Shown here in pieces: positions 26,212-34,822 of a DNA stretch of 64,000 nt. Each line of letters starts with the position of its first letter. Position 1 is the first letter of the stretch. Below the pieces are notes generated by a model. The model had not been told where the DNA came from, did no database searches, and was given only the letters and a program-made list of their open reading frames with translations. A program made the translations under genes and the position numbers. Source of the DNA: Haloarcula pelagica (lineage in GTDB: Archaea > Halobacteriota > Halobacteria > Halobacteriales > Haloarculaceae); NCBI RefSeq assembly GCF_030127105.1, contig NZ_CP126162.1, positions 124,001 to 188,000 of the forward strand, in the 5' to 3' direction.

Positions 26212-26994
26212 CTACACGTGCCCGACCAACACCGCGTTCAGGACACAACCGAAGAGGAGGAGGATCCCTGCGATGTAGAACCAGGTCAAGAGCAGGAGAA
26301 CGGATCCGACAACGCCCGCCCCGCTTCCACCCGTGAAGCCAATGTACGAGCCAAACAGTGTGCTGAGCACGCTCCAGCCGGTCGCGGCGAGGACTGCACC
26401 TGGGAGTACCTCACTCGCCGAGAGGTCCGCGTCGGGGAGAAAGTAGTAGATCGGAAAGAAGACGATCACGAGCGTGAAACCGAGGACGAGCGGGCCGAAC
26501 ACGCTTCCCGGATGGTCGAGAAACCCGATGACGGCCGCCGTCCCGGCGGCTGCGAAGAGGGCGAAACCGACCGTGAAGAAGGTGAGAACGGTCTCGCGGA
26601 CGCGCTTGACTACACCCCGTGACGCCGGTTCGTAGAGTCCCGCGAAGGAGCGCTTGATACCCGTAACTGTTCTGAACGCCCCCCAGACCGCGACGGCGAG
26701 ACCAATTACCGTGTGATGGCCCGCCCGAGCGAGCCCTACCAGTTGTTCGAGGAGGATCTCCTCGTTCGCTGGGAGCAAGTACGTCCCCACGAACGCAGTG
26801 ATCATCGTGGCCACGGCCTCCTCGTGGAGGACAGTCGTGACGAACAACAGGAGGGTGAGCAACGGGACCAGCGAGACGAGCGTGTAGTAAGAGATCGCAG
26901 CGGCGTGGTACATCATGTCGCGTTCCCTGAACACTCGGAGGCACAGTCGGCCGACCGAGACCGCGGTCGAAACCTGAGAGGAAACTCGCGTCAT
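26212..26994 (-). CDS. YihY/BrkB family membrane protein
   Basis: A 260-residue protein with six transmembrane helices. The family signature begins near residue 24 (RERDMMYHAAAISYYTLVSL). It continues with FFPIYYFLPDADLSASEVLPG and ends with GSVLLLLTWFYIAGILLLFG. YihY/BrkB proteins were once called ribonuclease BN; they are now seen as inner-membrane proteins of unclear, perhaps transport, function. The start at 26994 gives an N-terminus typical of the family. Confidence 0.9.
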   Translation of the reverse strand: MTRVSSQVSTAVSVGRLCLRVFRERDMMYHAAAISYYTLVSLVPLLTLLLFVTTVLHEEAVATMITAFVGTYLLPANEEILLEQLVGLARAGHHTVIGLAVAVWGAFRTVTGIKRSFAGLYEPASRGVVKRVRETVLTFFTVGFALFAAAGTAAVIGFLDHPGSVFGPLVLGFTLVIVFFPIYYFLPDADLSASEVLPGAVLAATGWSVLSTLFGSYIGFTGGSGAGVVGSVLLLLTWFYIAGILLLFGCVLNAVLVGHV

Positions 26995-27395
26995 GCTCCA
27001 CCACGGTCGTCCGTCAGCGGCTTCAATCTACGCAGCTTTCCGATCGGTGCTCGTAGAGACCGGTCGGTAAGTACAGGACAGTTCGAGCACCGTCGCTGCG
27101 GTCACCGACCCGCAGAAATCGGACTAGTTTGCACAGAGAGGTCGTGTTGTCTGCTCGCGAATTACTCCGAGTTCGTTCGGGTTATTCCTCGGTACCGACG
27201 GCTAATCGCTCCGGTTGCTTCGCGCGATACGTCCGGTGTTGCCCCCTTCGACGGGTCTCGAACCACCGCCGCAACCGCCCCGACGACATCGGGTGACAGA
27301 GATGTCAGATACCGTTTTCTTAGCGAGGTTTGAGCACACGTTTCCCGAAAATTGCGACGGTATAACAAAGATTGGGCTGTGCCACGGGATGCAAC
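26995..27395. other. Divergent intergenic region, BrkB / DUF4397
   Basis: No gene was recognised in this ~400-base gap. It is AT-richer towards the right end. TAACAAAG at 27363-27370 lies ~26 bases before the preferred GTG start of the DUF4397 gene, so it can act as the promoter element of a leaderless transcript. The left half shows nothing beyond Arg-rich spurious frames. Confidence 0.55.
27363..27370 (+). promoter_or_regulatory. TAACAAAG octamer before the DUF4397 gene
   Basis: One of six exact copies of TAACAAAG in intergenic DNA of this window. Here it sits 26 bases before the GTG start at 27396, the normal TATA-box distance for leaderless haloarchaeal genes. Confidence 0.5.
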
Positions 27396-28388
27396 GTGCA
27401 GACATCGAAACCAAACAGCAGCAAGCTGACAGCGGTACTGCTCTCGGTCGTACTCGTCGGGAGTACACTGGCGCTTGGCGGAGTCGCAGCGATCCAAGAA
27501 GAGCCGATGCCGGACGAAAGCGACCAAGACCCACAGCAAACAACGTATCTCAGAGTGGCCCACGCCTCGCCGGACGCACCACCGGTCGACGTACTCGTCG
27601 AGAACGAGACCGTCCTCGCTGAAGTTCCGTTCGGTGTCGTCAGCGACTACCTGACGCTCGAAGCGGGGACGTACAACGTGAGCATCGTGGCGGCCGAGGA
27701 CCCGGACACCGTCGTGTTCGAGGGCGAAGTCACTCTCGACCCCCGGACCGTCACCACGCTGGCCGCGAGCGGCGAGATCAGCGAGGACGCTGAGACGGCC
27801 TTCGAGCCGGTCGCCTTCGGTGACACCGCGTTCACGCCAGCCGAGAACGAGAGCGCCGTTAGTATCGTCCACCTCGCGCCGGACGCGCCCGCGGTCGACG
27901 TGACGACCGCCGACGGTGAGGTCGTCCTCGCCGACAACGTGAGCTTCCAGAACGCGTCCGACTACGTGACCGTGCCGGCGGGTAATTACACCGCCGAGAT
28001 TCGACCGGCGACGGAAGGTAACAACGGGACGGTCGTCACCACTGTCGACCTCTCCCTGGACAACGGGACGGCACACTCCGCACTGGCCGTCGGCTATCTG
28101 GAGCCCGACGAAGCGCCAGCCGACACCCCCTTCGAGGTCATCCTGACGGAGGACGCAACCACTACGGTCCAACTACCGTCCGAGGAGATGCCGCCCGAGG
28201 AACCGACTGAAGAACCAACGGAAGAACCGACCGAGGAGCCAACGGAAGAACCGACCGAGGAGCCGACTGAGGAACCGACCGAACAGCCAACCGAAGAACC
28301 AACCGAGGAGCCGACTGAGGAACCGACCGAACAGCCAACCGAAGAACCGACCGAACAGCCAACCGAAGAACCGACCGAGAACGTATAG
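27396..28388 (+). CDS. Secreted DUF4397 protein with Pro/Thr/Glu stalk
   Basis: A 330-residue protein from GTG 27396; the open frame begins at a TTG at 27372. A signal-type hydrophobic segment (LTAVLLSVVLVGSTLALGGV) is followed by two DUF4397 repeats. These show their hallmark RVAHASPDAPPVDVLV (residues ~50-65) and IVHLAPDAPAVDV (~155-167). The last ~65 residues are a repetitive acidic stalk of PTEEP/PTEQP units. DUF4397 is a beta-sandwich domain of extracellular proteins with unknown ligand. No PGF-CTERM or membrane anchor follows the stalk, so the protein is probably released or held by an unknown means. Confidence 0.85.
   Translation: MQTSKPNSSKLTAVLLSVVLVGSTLALGGVAAIQEEPMPDESDQDPQQTTYLRVAHASPDAPPVDVLVENETVLAEVPFGVVSDYLTLEAGTYNVSIVAAEDPDTVVFEGEVTLDPRTVTTLAASGEISEDAETAFEPVAFGDTAFTPAENESAVSIVHLAPDAPAVDVTTADGEVVLADNVSFQNASDYVTVPAGNYTAEIRPATEGNNGTVVTTVDLSLDNGTAHSALAVGYLEPDEAPADTPFEVILTEDATTTVQLPSEEMPPEEPTEEPTEEPTEEPTEEPTEEPTEEPTEQPTEEPTEEPTEEPTEQPTEEPTEQPTEEPTENV
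28198..28382 (+). repeat. Short tandem repeat coding for the PTEEP/PTEQP stalk
   Basis: About fifteen 12-base units (variants of GAACCGACCGAG) encode four-residue steps. Larger groups of units recur almost exactly, for example GAACAGCCAACCGAAGAACC, so the tract is likely to vary in copy number between strains. Confidence 0.85.
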
Positions 28389-28488
28389 ATAACTACCCGT
28401 ACGGAGACGGCGGATTCGTCCCGTTCGGGCGTCCGAGGCCGCCGACCGTGGTCAGGTCAGCGGGCCTCGTTTTCCCGGCGTTCACCGT

Positions 28489-28503
28489 CTGGCGTAGCGC
28501 CAG
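28489..28503. terminator. Perfect hairpin between convergent genes
   Basis: CTGGCG-TAG-CGCCAG forms a 6-bp stem with a 3-base loop in the gap between the convergent DUF4397 and BASS genes. The position suits a transcript-end structure, but there is no T-tract directly after it, so termination is only a possibility. Confidence 0.3.
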
Positions 28504-28669
28504 CCACGGCCACCTAGAGCGGCGCGGTGGTGCTGCGCTGTGTCGGCGCTCCGACCCAGACCCCGACAGGGTGCTGTTCACTTCTCCGACGACCGATCGG
28601 CACTTCCCCGGGTGACCTGGCCTCACTGCTCGCATTCCCCGGCGGGCACACGGGGACGCACCGGGCTGT

Positions 28670-29602
28670 TCAGCCCGTCACCTCGCCGCCCGATTCAGTC
28701 TCACCGGAGAGCGGATGCCGTCGCCAGTACCAGGTGACGAGCAGTGACACGACGAGCATGACGACGGCGAACGCGACGATGCTTGCGTCCGCCTCGGTGG
28801 CCGGGAACGCGCCGGTCGCGATAAACAGCGCGATGTTGACGTTGCGCCCGGCCGTCCCGAGCGCGAGGATTCGTCGGTTTTCGGCTGTCGGACCGCCCGT
28901 GAACCAGCCGACGAGGATAGTCAGGAGCACGAACAGTGTCATCACGAACAAGGCACCGGTCCCGAACAGCGCCGTGACCACGCGCAGTGCGCCACCGAAG
29001 TCCAGGGCGACGACGGCGACGAGCGCGCCGAGCAACGCCACGTTGGCCAGGCGCGTGAGTCGTCTCGCGGCGGCGTCCGCGAGCGCCGGTCGTCTGTCCC
29101 CGACGACGCCGCCGGCGACCAGCGGGAGCACGAGCACGACGAGCAACGGGACGAGAAACCGCCAGGGCGCGAACCGGGTAGAGAGGTCGAGGAGCGCGAG
29201 CGTGCCAGCGACGAGCACCGGCACGGTCACCGTTGCGACGATGGTCAAGGCGGCGGTCAGCCGGACGGCCTCGTGTGAGTTCACGCCCGTTATGGCGACC
29301 AACTGCGGGATGAAGGGAGCGCCGGGTGCGACTGCGACGAGCAACAGTCCGACGCGGATCGAGTTCGGGAGGGCGAACACGGCCCCGAGCAGGACTGCGA
29401 ACAGCGGGACAGCGAGCAGGTTCGCGAGAACCCACCGCGAGACGAGGTTGTACTCGCGGATCGTCCTGCGGACATCACCCCGCGTCAGTTGGGTCCCCAT
29501 CGCGGCCATCACGGCGACGATGGAGACGGTGGCGAGAAGCCCCTGGAGGCGGCCGAGGACGAAGCCCAGCGCGTCGACCGCGTCGGCGGGGGCTACCGGC
29601 AC
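28670..29602 (-). CDS. BASS-type (bile acid:sodium symporter family) transporter, copy 1
   Basis: A 310-residue protein with about nine to ten helices. The early AAMGTQL motif, the VAVAPGAPFIPQLVAITG crossover and GTAGRNVNIALFIAT match the core of the BASS/SBF fold. The family moves organic anions such as pyruvate or other keto acids with sodium; the substrate is unknown here. The start is a GTG at 29602. It is 57 bases downstream of a second BASS gene on the same strand, so this is a tandem pair. Confidence 0.82.
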   Translation of the reverse strand: MPVAPADAVDALGFVLGRLQGLLATVSIVAVMAAMGTQLTRGDVRRTIREYNLVSRWVLANLLAVPLFAVLLGAVFALPNSIRVGLLLVAVAPGAPFIPQLVAITGVNSHEAVRLTAALTIVATVTVPVLVAGTLALLDLSTRFAPWRFLVPLLVVLVLPLVAGGVVGDRRPALADAAARRLTRLANVALLGALVAVVALDFGGALRVVTALFGTGALFVMTLFVLLTILVGWFTGGPTAENRRILALGTAGRNVNIALFIATGAFPATEADASIVAFAVVMLVVSLLVTWYWRRHPLSGETESGGEVTG

Positions 29603-29659
29603 AGTTATTTACTCGCGATCGAGCGTCGGTCGCGTTCGCCCCCCACGAACCGAGCGGCC

Positions 29660-30541
29660 TCAATCGTCATAGGTCGCCTCCTCCCCCATCGGGGCCGGTT
29701 CGGCCCGCTCGGTGCGCTTGCCGAGTTCGCCGGCGACGACGATGAGCAGGCCCATCAGCGTCGCGCCGACGACGAGCATCACCACCACGTTCGGGTCCTC
29801 GAAGTTCGCGGCACCGACGACGAGGGCGGCGGAGACGTTGCGCTGGGCGGTGCCGAGGCCGACCACCGGTCTGGTGCCCTCGCTCGGTCCGCCCAGCAGC
29901 CACCCGACGCCGAGCGATCCGACGATGAGCACGGCGAACGCGAGCAACGCACCCGTCCCGATCACGCTGATCAGGGTCTGGAAGTTGAGGACCAGCATGA
30001 GCACCACCAGGAAGACGAGCGCGGTCGAAGAAACCTGATTGATGATCGGTTGCCAGCTCGCGGCTGTATCGGCGTAGCGGGCCTTCACGAACAGACCGAC
30101 CGCCAGCGGGAGGAGCATCAGGACGACGAGCGAACTCGCGATCTCGACCGGATCGACCTGCACACCGGGCAGGAGAAAGGGGAGCACGATCGGCACGTAC
30201 GCCACCGTCACCACCATCAACAGCACCATCAGCCCGACGCCGAAGGCCACGTCGGCCTTCGCCATCTCGACGAGTTTCGGCAGGAACGGCGCGCCGGCGG
30301 CCGTCGCCAGCAGGATCAGCCCGATCGACTGGGCGTCGCTGAGCGGGATCACGAGGAGGATCGCGTACGCGAGTAGTGGCACGAGAACGAAGTTGGCCAG
30401 CAGCGCCTTTCCGACCAGCGCGAGGTCCCGCAGCGGGTCGAGAATCTGCCCGACGGTGAGGTTCAGCCCCATCGCGAGCATGCTGGTCACGACGAACACA
30501 AGCACCGACAGCGTGGCGAGTGATTCGAGGATGACGGCCAC
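29660..30541 (-). CDS. BASS-type (bile acid:sodium symporter family) transporter, copy 2
   Basis: A 293-residue paralogue of the neighbouring gene. It has SMLAMGLNLTVGQIL, LATAAGAPFLPKLVEMAK and GLGTAQRNVSAALVVGA, the last matching the conserved crossover of the family. The start is GTG at 30541, six bases after the stop of a 75-residue frame, with a GGTGA Shine-Dalgarno-like stretch overlapping that stop. Copies 1 and 2 differ widely in sequence, so different substrates or a heteromeric carrier are both possible (inference). Confidence 0.85.
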   Translation of the reverse strand: MAVILESLATLSVLVFVVTSMLAMGLNLTVGQILDPLRDLALVGKALLANFVLVPLLAYAILLVIPLSDAQSIGLILLATAAGAPFLPKLVEMAKADVAFGVGLMVLLMVVTVAYVPIVLPFLLPGVQVDPVEIASSLVVLMLLPLAVGLFVKARYADTAASWQPIINQVSSTALVFLVVLMLVLNFQTLISVIGTGALLAFAVLIVGSLGVGWLLGGPSEGTRPVVGLGTAQRNVSAALVVGAANFEDPNVVVMLVVGATLMGLLIVVAGELGKRTERAEPAPMGEEATYDD

Positions 30542-30547
30542 CGTCGG

Positions 30548-30775
30548 TCACCCCCCGGAGACGACACGCGGCACGTCACACGAGCCGTCGATCACCGACC
30601 ACTGCGGCCCGTAGAACCGAGGGCGGCCCCAGCGATCGACGCCGGCGTCGACGTTGCTGTCCGCGTACCGTGTGTCGCTGTGCCGCGTCCCGCGGGAGAG
30701 GATCTGCTGGAACCCGTACAGGGACGCGTCTTCGGCGAGCGCTTCGAGTCGCAGTGTGGTGCTTGTGAGTGCCAT
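30548..30775 (-). CDS. Small hypothetical protein, first gene of the BASS operon
   Basis: A 75-residue frame with GC-rich third codon positions like its neighbours, a good start (MALTSTTLRLEALAEDASLY) and a middle with RWGRPRFYGPQWSVIDG. It is soluble, without a membrane helix, and has no family I recognise. It ends six bases before the GTG of BASS copy 2, so translation could be coupled. A promoter-like palindrome lies ~45 bases upstream. It could be an accessory or regulatory subunit of the carriers. The coding status rests on composition and context only. Confidence 0.5.
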   Translation of the reverse strand: MALTSTTLRLEALAEDASLYGFQQILSRGTRHSDTRYADSNVDAGVDRWGRPRFYGPQWSVIDGSCDVPRVVSGG

Positions 30776-30816
30776 GGTCAGGGCCTCTCGACCGAGATTG
30801 CCACCAGTGGGAGAAA

Positions 30817-30832
30817 TATAGGCATTCCTATA
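30817..30832 (-). promoter_or_regulatory. Palindromic promoter/operator TATAGGcattCCTATA
   Basis: Six-base arms TATAGG and CCTATA around a 4-base spacer form a 16-base inverted repeat about 45 bases before the 75-residue gene and the two BASS genes. It includes a TATA-like element, so a dimeric regulator bound here would block TBP. A TAACAAAG octamer directly abuts it on the upstream side. Confidence 0.5.
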
Positions 30833-30840
30833 CTTTGTTA
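30833..30840 (-). promoter_or_regulatory. TAACAAAG octamer upstream of the BASS operon
   Basis: An exact copy of the recurrent octamer, pointing towards the BASS genes and joined directly to the TATAGG/CCTATA palindrome. Confidence 0.45.
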
Positions 30841-30929
30841 GTCGTCACGTAGCTCCGGTAGGCCACACACGGCTCTCGATACTGTCACATTATTCGGCCC
30901 CGTGACGCACTCGGGCAGCGGACCGGTGG

Positions 30930-31943
30930 TCAGTGCGCCCGTTCCTCGCCTAACAGCTCGACGAGTTCCTTGCAGAGACCGATCAGTACCGGTCCGACGA
31001 AGAGACCGAGGAACCCGAACACTGCGACGCCGCCGAAGATGCCGAGGACGAGCAGCCCCGGGTTGAGGCGCGCGCCACGTTGCATCGCCAGCGGACGGAC
31101 CACGTTGTCGGACCCACTGATGACGACGCTCCCGTACACCAGCAGTCCCACCGCCGCTGGAATACGACCCACGGCGAAGAGATAGCCCATCGCGGGGAGC
31201 CAGACTACGGACGCGCCGATCACCGGAAGCAGCGACAGGGCGAACGTGACCACACCCCAGAAGATGATGTTGTCGAATCCGATGACCAGAAAGCCAAAGA
31301 CGGTCAGTATCGCCTGGACACCGGCGACGACGACGTTGCCCACGACCGCTGCCCACAGGAGATCGTCGATCCGTCCGAGCAGTTCGTCGGCCACCGCCGG
31401 ATCGAGCGGGGCCGCCGCCCGGAGCCAATCGACCAGATCGTCACCGTCCCGCAGCAGATAGAAGAACGAAAACAGGAAGACGACGGACCCGACCAGGAAC
31501 GCCGGGATGGTGCCCAGCGCTCCGGCGAGGTTCCCGATGAGGCCCCGGAACCCCGCCTCGGCGGCTCTGGCGAGCGGCCCGGCCAGCGCCGGAAGGTCGA
31601 CTTCGGGGCCGATCCACCGCCGAAAGAGGGCCTCGACAGCCGCGATGTCCGGAAGCGAAGCGTGCTGGAGCACTGATACGGCCTGTTCGAGAGCGACCAC
31701 GACGATGAGAAAGAGCGGCACGAGAACGACCGCGCCCGTCGCGACCATCGTCAGAAGGGCGGCGACGGTCGACCAGACACGGTTCGAGAGCCGGTCGTGT
31801 ACCGGTTCGACGAGGTACGCGAGCAGCCCCGCCGCCAGCACGAACTGCAGGAACGGGAGTACGAGGGCGATCGACAACACCCCGACACCCAGGAGGAGCA
31901 CTCTGAGGAAGGATATCGAGGCCGAGTCGTCGTCTCCGATCAT
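30930..31943 (-). CDS. AI-2E family transporter (UPF0118), copy 2
   Basis: A 337-residue protein with the same family architecture as 21034-22206: N-terminal helices (LQFVLAAGLLAYLVEPVHDR), a soluble middle and a C-terminal helical core (FFYLLRDGDDL; ALSLLPVIGASVVWLPAMGY; VFGFLGLFVGPVLIGL). The start ATG at 31943 (MIGDDDSAS) is chosen; the frame extends to 31991 without conserved sequence. It may export a small molecule or act in ion exchange. The two copies share family motifs but only moderate similarity. Confidence 0.87.
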   Translation of the reverse strand: MIGDDDSASISFLRVLLLGVGVLSIALVLPFLQFVLAAGLLAYLVEPVHDRLSNRVWSTVAALLTMVATGAVVLVPLFLIVVVALEQAVSVLQHASLPDIAAVEALFRRWIGPEVDLPALAGPLARAAEAGFRGLIGNLAGALGTIPAFLVGSVVFLFSFFYLLRDGDDLVDWLRAAAPLDPAVADELLGRIDDLLWAAVVGNVVVAGVQAILTVFGFLVIGFDNIIFWGVVTFALSLLPVIGASVVWLPAMGYLFAVGRIPAAVGLLVYGSVVISGSDNVVRPLAMQRGARLNPGLLVLGIFGGVAVFGFLGLFVGPVLIGLCKELVELLGEERAH

Positions 31944-32101
31944 CACAGGTGCCCCGTCGTTCTCCCCCGCGTTGCTGGATCGCGTCCACACCGGCCGGTT
32001 CGGTTCATCACTGTCCTACCGACAGCGTGGCGAGCGGGTCGGCCGGTGCTTCCGTGTGGATCGCTGACATCGGTCAGGGGGTCTGAAGTGTCGCTCGCGG
32101 T

Positions 32102-33208
32102 TCACTCCCCGGGGCGGTCCCTCAAGAGCGGTTCGGCCAGCTGCTCGCCCATCTTCCCCATCCAGTGGAAGGTGCCGTGCCTGGCGAACCCGACATCCTC
32201 GTAGGCCGCCCGGACGAGTTCGCGGTCCTCGTCGTCGATCTCGACCAGGTGGACGAGCGGGTGCCCCGGCAGGACGCGCGGGTTCGCCAGGATGCCCGCG
32301 AGGAACCCGTCGAACGGCGCCTCGACGACGTGTTCCTCCGTTCTGAAGTGATCGGAGACGACGCAGATCGTCTCGCCCTCGTCGACGATGGGGAGGGGAC
32401 CCCACTTCATCTCGACGAGGCCGCCGTGGTCGGCCCGAATCCACTTCTTCTGGTCCTCGCTGGTGAGGACCTTCTGTAACTCCGGCCGGCTGGGCTCGGC
32501 CTCGGGGTGCATCTCGTAGGCCGCCAGGACGTTCTCGACGGCCTGGACCCCGAGGTCGATGAGCATCGGCTGGAAGCGGTTAGCCTCGCCCATCTCCACG
32601 GTGACGATGGGTGTGCCCCGTTCTGTCGCGACCCGACGGAGCATCCCGGAGCTCCCGGCGCCCGAGATGACGAGCGGGATCCCCGCGGCGTCGACGAGTC
32701 GCTGGATGCCCGCGTCGTCCATGTCGGCGCGCCCGTGGAAGACGGTCATCCGGTTGCGTGTCGACGTGTGGAAGTCCAGGCCGATGTCGCACTTGCTGAC
32801 GAAACGATCCCAGATGATCCGCGCCATCCGAGACGCGGTCGACCCGCTCTCGCTCCCCGGGAACGACCGGTTGAGGTCCTGATCGTAGATGGGGAGGTAG
32901 CGCTGCTGGGCGATGTAGCCCGGGACGTTCACGACGTGCAAGCAGACGATTGTACCGTGGAGATCGGCCGGCTCGTAGCGGTCGGCGACCTCCTGGAGTA
33001 CTTTCACGCCGTTGACCTCGTCCCCGTGAAGGGCAGCACTCAGGCACAGGCGGGGGCCGGCGTGCTCGCCGTTGATGATCGTCACCGGGATCTCGACCGG
33101 GCGGCCGAGATACGTCTCGCCGACCTCGTACTGGAGGTGTCTGGTCTCGCCGGGATCGACCTCCGCGTCGTAGCGGAACGGACGTGGGGTGTCGTGGTGG
33201 GAACTCAT
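32102..33208 (-). CDS. Succinylglutamate desuccinylase/aspartoacylase family zinc carboxypeptidase-like enzyme
   Basis: A 368-residue M14-type fold. The zinc-binding ALHGDEVNG (residues ~59-67) and a later zinc His in LDFHTSTRNR match the AstE/AspA family, as do the NRSFPGS substrate loop and the catalytic Glu region VTVEMGEANRF. The C-terminal beta domain (DGFLAGILANPRVLPGHPLV) is typical of the prokaryotic subgroup. It would cleave an N-acyl amide from an amino acid-like substrate, which the sequence does not identify. A TAACAAAG octamer lies 59 bases upstream of the ATG. Confidence 0.9.
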   Translation of the reverse strand: MSSHHDTPRPFRYDAEVDPGETRHLQYEVGETYLGRPVEIPVTIINGEHAGPRLCLSAALHGDEVNGVKVLQEVADRYEPADLHGTIVCLHVVNVPGYIAQQRYLPIYDQDLNRSFPGSESGSTASRMARIIWDRFVSKCDIGLDFHTSTRNRMTVFHGRADMDDAGIQRLVDAAGIPLVISGAGSSGMLRRVATERGTPIVTVEMGEANRFQPMLIDLGVQAVENVLAAYEMHPEAEPSRPELQKVLTSEDQKKWIRADHGGLVEMKWGPLPIVDEGETICVVSDHFRTEEHVVEAPFDGFLAGILANPRVLPGHPLVHLVEIDDEDRELVRAAYEDVGFARHGTFHWMGKMGEQLAEPLLRDRPGE

Positions 33209-33266
33209 GTGTATCGCTGGTCCGTCGTCGGACCGGAGCCGTGAGAACTGTATGCGTCCGGCAGCC

Positions 33267-33274
33267 CTTTGTTA
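33267..33274 (-). promoter_or_regulatory. TAACAAAG octamer upstream of the aspartoacylase-like gene
   Basis: An exact copy of the octamer on the minus strand, pointing at the start at 33208, 59 bases away. Confidence 0.45.
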
Positions 33275-33338
33275 TGCCACTGGAACCGGCCGACCGACCG
33301 AGCCAGGCCGGAACAATGTCGACTTACCGGGCGCCGGC

Positions 33339-34379
33339 TCAGTCGCCGTCCGAGCCGCTCCTGGCCCCTGTGCTTCGAGAGTCCCCCTCCCGTTCGGTTC
33401 GTTGATACGAACCGTAGGCGAGCCGTGAGAGCCCGCCGAGCCCGAGGAGGAGGACGACAGCCTCGACGATCTGTCCCAGTATCGGGAGTACCGCCAGGAG
33501 ACCGACCGCGACCGTCCCGACGAGCAGCCCTGCCCACCGGTTCTCGACACGGCGGACCTCGATGTCGAGTGCGGCCAGGAGCCGAGCGCCGACACCGAGC
33601 AGCCACAAGCCGGCCGCGAACCGGCCGTAGACGGCACCGATCCACCAGAGGACGAGGTAGACGGCGGTCCCAGCGAGCGCCAGCGGGATGCCGAACAGGC
33701 TCAGGCCCAACAGTAACAGCACGATCGGGACGACGAGCACGACGGCGAGACCGGCCCCGCCAGTCCTGACCGGATCACCGACACTCAGGTCGGCCACTCG
33801 CCGCGAAAATCGCGGCAGGACACCGACCACCACGAGCCCCAGGAGGAGTGTCGCGAGCTGCCAGTAGGCGTCGATGAAGGAGATCCCTTGCCACCGGAAC
33901 GGGCTGAGCTGTCCCGGGGCGATGGGGACGGCCGCCGCTCGGGCGGGTCCGGCGTCCCGTGGAGTATCGACAGCCCCCGACGACGTTGTCGGTTGGGCGG
34001 CTGGCTCCTCCCCTCTGAGGGTGGTCGCGTTCCCTTCGAAGGCGAAAAGCACGCGGCTCGCGTTGACGGTGCCGACGACCTCGCCACGGTAGGCGAACTC
34101 CCCGAACGGCACGGCGGGACCCACGTCGAAGGTCCCGTCGAGGTCCGACGCGCCGGTACTCGTATCTAGGCGCCCTTCGGCCGTCCCGGTGAGTTGGAAC
34201 CAGCCTGCCACCACGACGAGATCACCTGTGAGGGCCGCCTGGAGGGATAGCTCCGTCGTCATCGGCTCCTGCTGTGCCGGCGCCGTCGTCGTCTCCGCAC
34301 CGATCGGGCCAGCGGTGCTCGCGAGAACGAGCGTCAGGAGGACGAACGCGGTGACGATCCGGGCTATCGCGGTCGTCAT
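33339..34379 (-). CDS. Secreted/anchored multi-span membrane protein with N-terminal extracellular domain
   Basis: A 346-residue protein. A signal-type helix begins at the chosen ATG 34379 (MTTAIARIVTAFVLLTLVLA). A Thr/Gly-rich ~120-residue soluble part follows (LTGDLVVVAGWFQLTGTAEG), then five or so helices and a short charged tail. The soluble part, with GDLVVVAG and DGTFDVG, resembles the exposed bactofilin-like segments found in some haloarchaeal membrane proteins, but I cannot name the family. An upstream in-frame ATG exists at 34409. It is divergent from the patatin gene. Confidence 0.65.
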   Translation of the reverse strand: MTTAIARIVTAFVLLTLVLASTAGPIGAETTTAPAQQEPMTTELSLQAALTGDLVVVAGWFQLTGTAEGRLDTSTGASDLDGTFDVGPAVPFGEFAYRGEVVGTVNASRVLFAFEGNATTLRGEEPAAQPTTSSGAVDTPRDAGPARAAAVPIAPGQLSPFRWQGISFIDAYWQLATLLLGLVVVGVLPRFSRRVADLSVGDPVRTGGAGLAVVLVVPIVLLLLGLSLFGIPLALAGTAVYLVLWWIGAVYGRFAAGLWLLGVGARLLAALDIEVRRVENRWAGLLVGTVAVGLLAVLPILGQIVEAVVLLLGLGGLSRLAYGSYQRTEREGDSRSTGARSGSDGD

Positions 34380-34591
34380 CAGTGCCGGATCGCCTCCGAG
34401 GACAGACATGTTTGCGGCCACCCGAGATTCGTCCCGCCCGCACGGGACTGGGCGTGGCGCCCCGCCTCTCGGTGGCCGTGGGCGTGGTCTCGGACCGAAC
34501 GGGCTGTCTTTCGCTGCGAACTCATAGGTGGACGCTGGGATCGCTCGTGGTCGGTGCCACGGCGAACGGTGAGTGCAACGCCACGGCCGGC

Positions 34592-34599
34592 CTTTGTTA
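34592..34599 (-). promoter_or_regulatory. TAACAAAG octamer, leftward
   Basis: An exact octamer on the minus strand, about 213 bases before the start of the membrane-protein gene at 34379. Confidence 0.4.
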
Positions 34600-34814
34600 T
34601 CGTGCGAGAACCGGCGGGTCGTTCGAGTAACGCCGGCCTATGTGGTCTGGCCACCGAGTCGTAAGCCGCCCTCCCGTCGCCGAGGCCGGCGTCTGTGTCC
34701 CATGAACGAACGGCCAGCAGCCGTCCGGTCCGGTAGCAGATCAGCCAGGCCTGCACTGCGCCGCGTCTGTCGCTCCCGGGAAGTACGCCGTCATTCACCC
34801 GGGTCAGTGCCTGC

Positions 34815-34822
34815 TAACAAAG
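34815..34822 (+). promoter_or_regulatory. TAACAAAG octamer, rightward
   Basis: An exact octamer about 204 bases before the patatin gene start at 35026. If used as a promoter it would give a leader of roughly 180 bases. Confidence 0.4.

Noticed and set aside
28198-28382. Tandem repeats resembling a CRISPR array
   Set aside because: The units are 12 bases, contiguous and in frame; there are no spacers and no cas genes.
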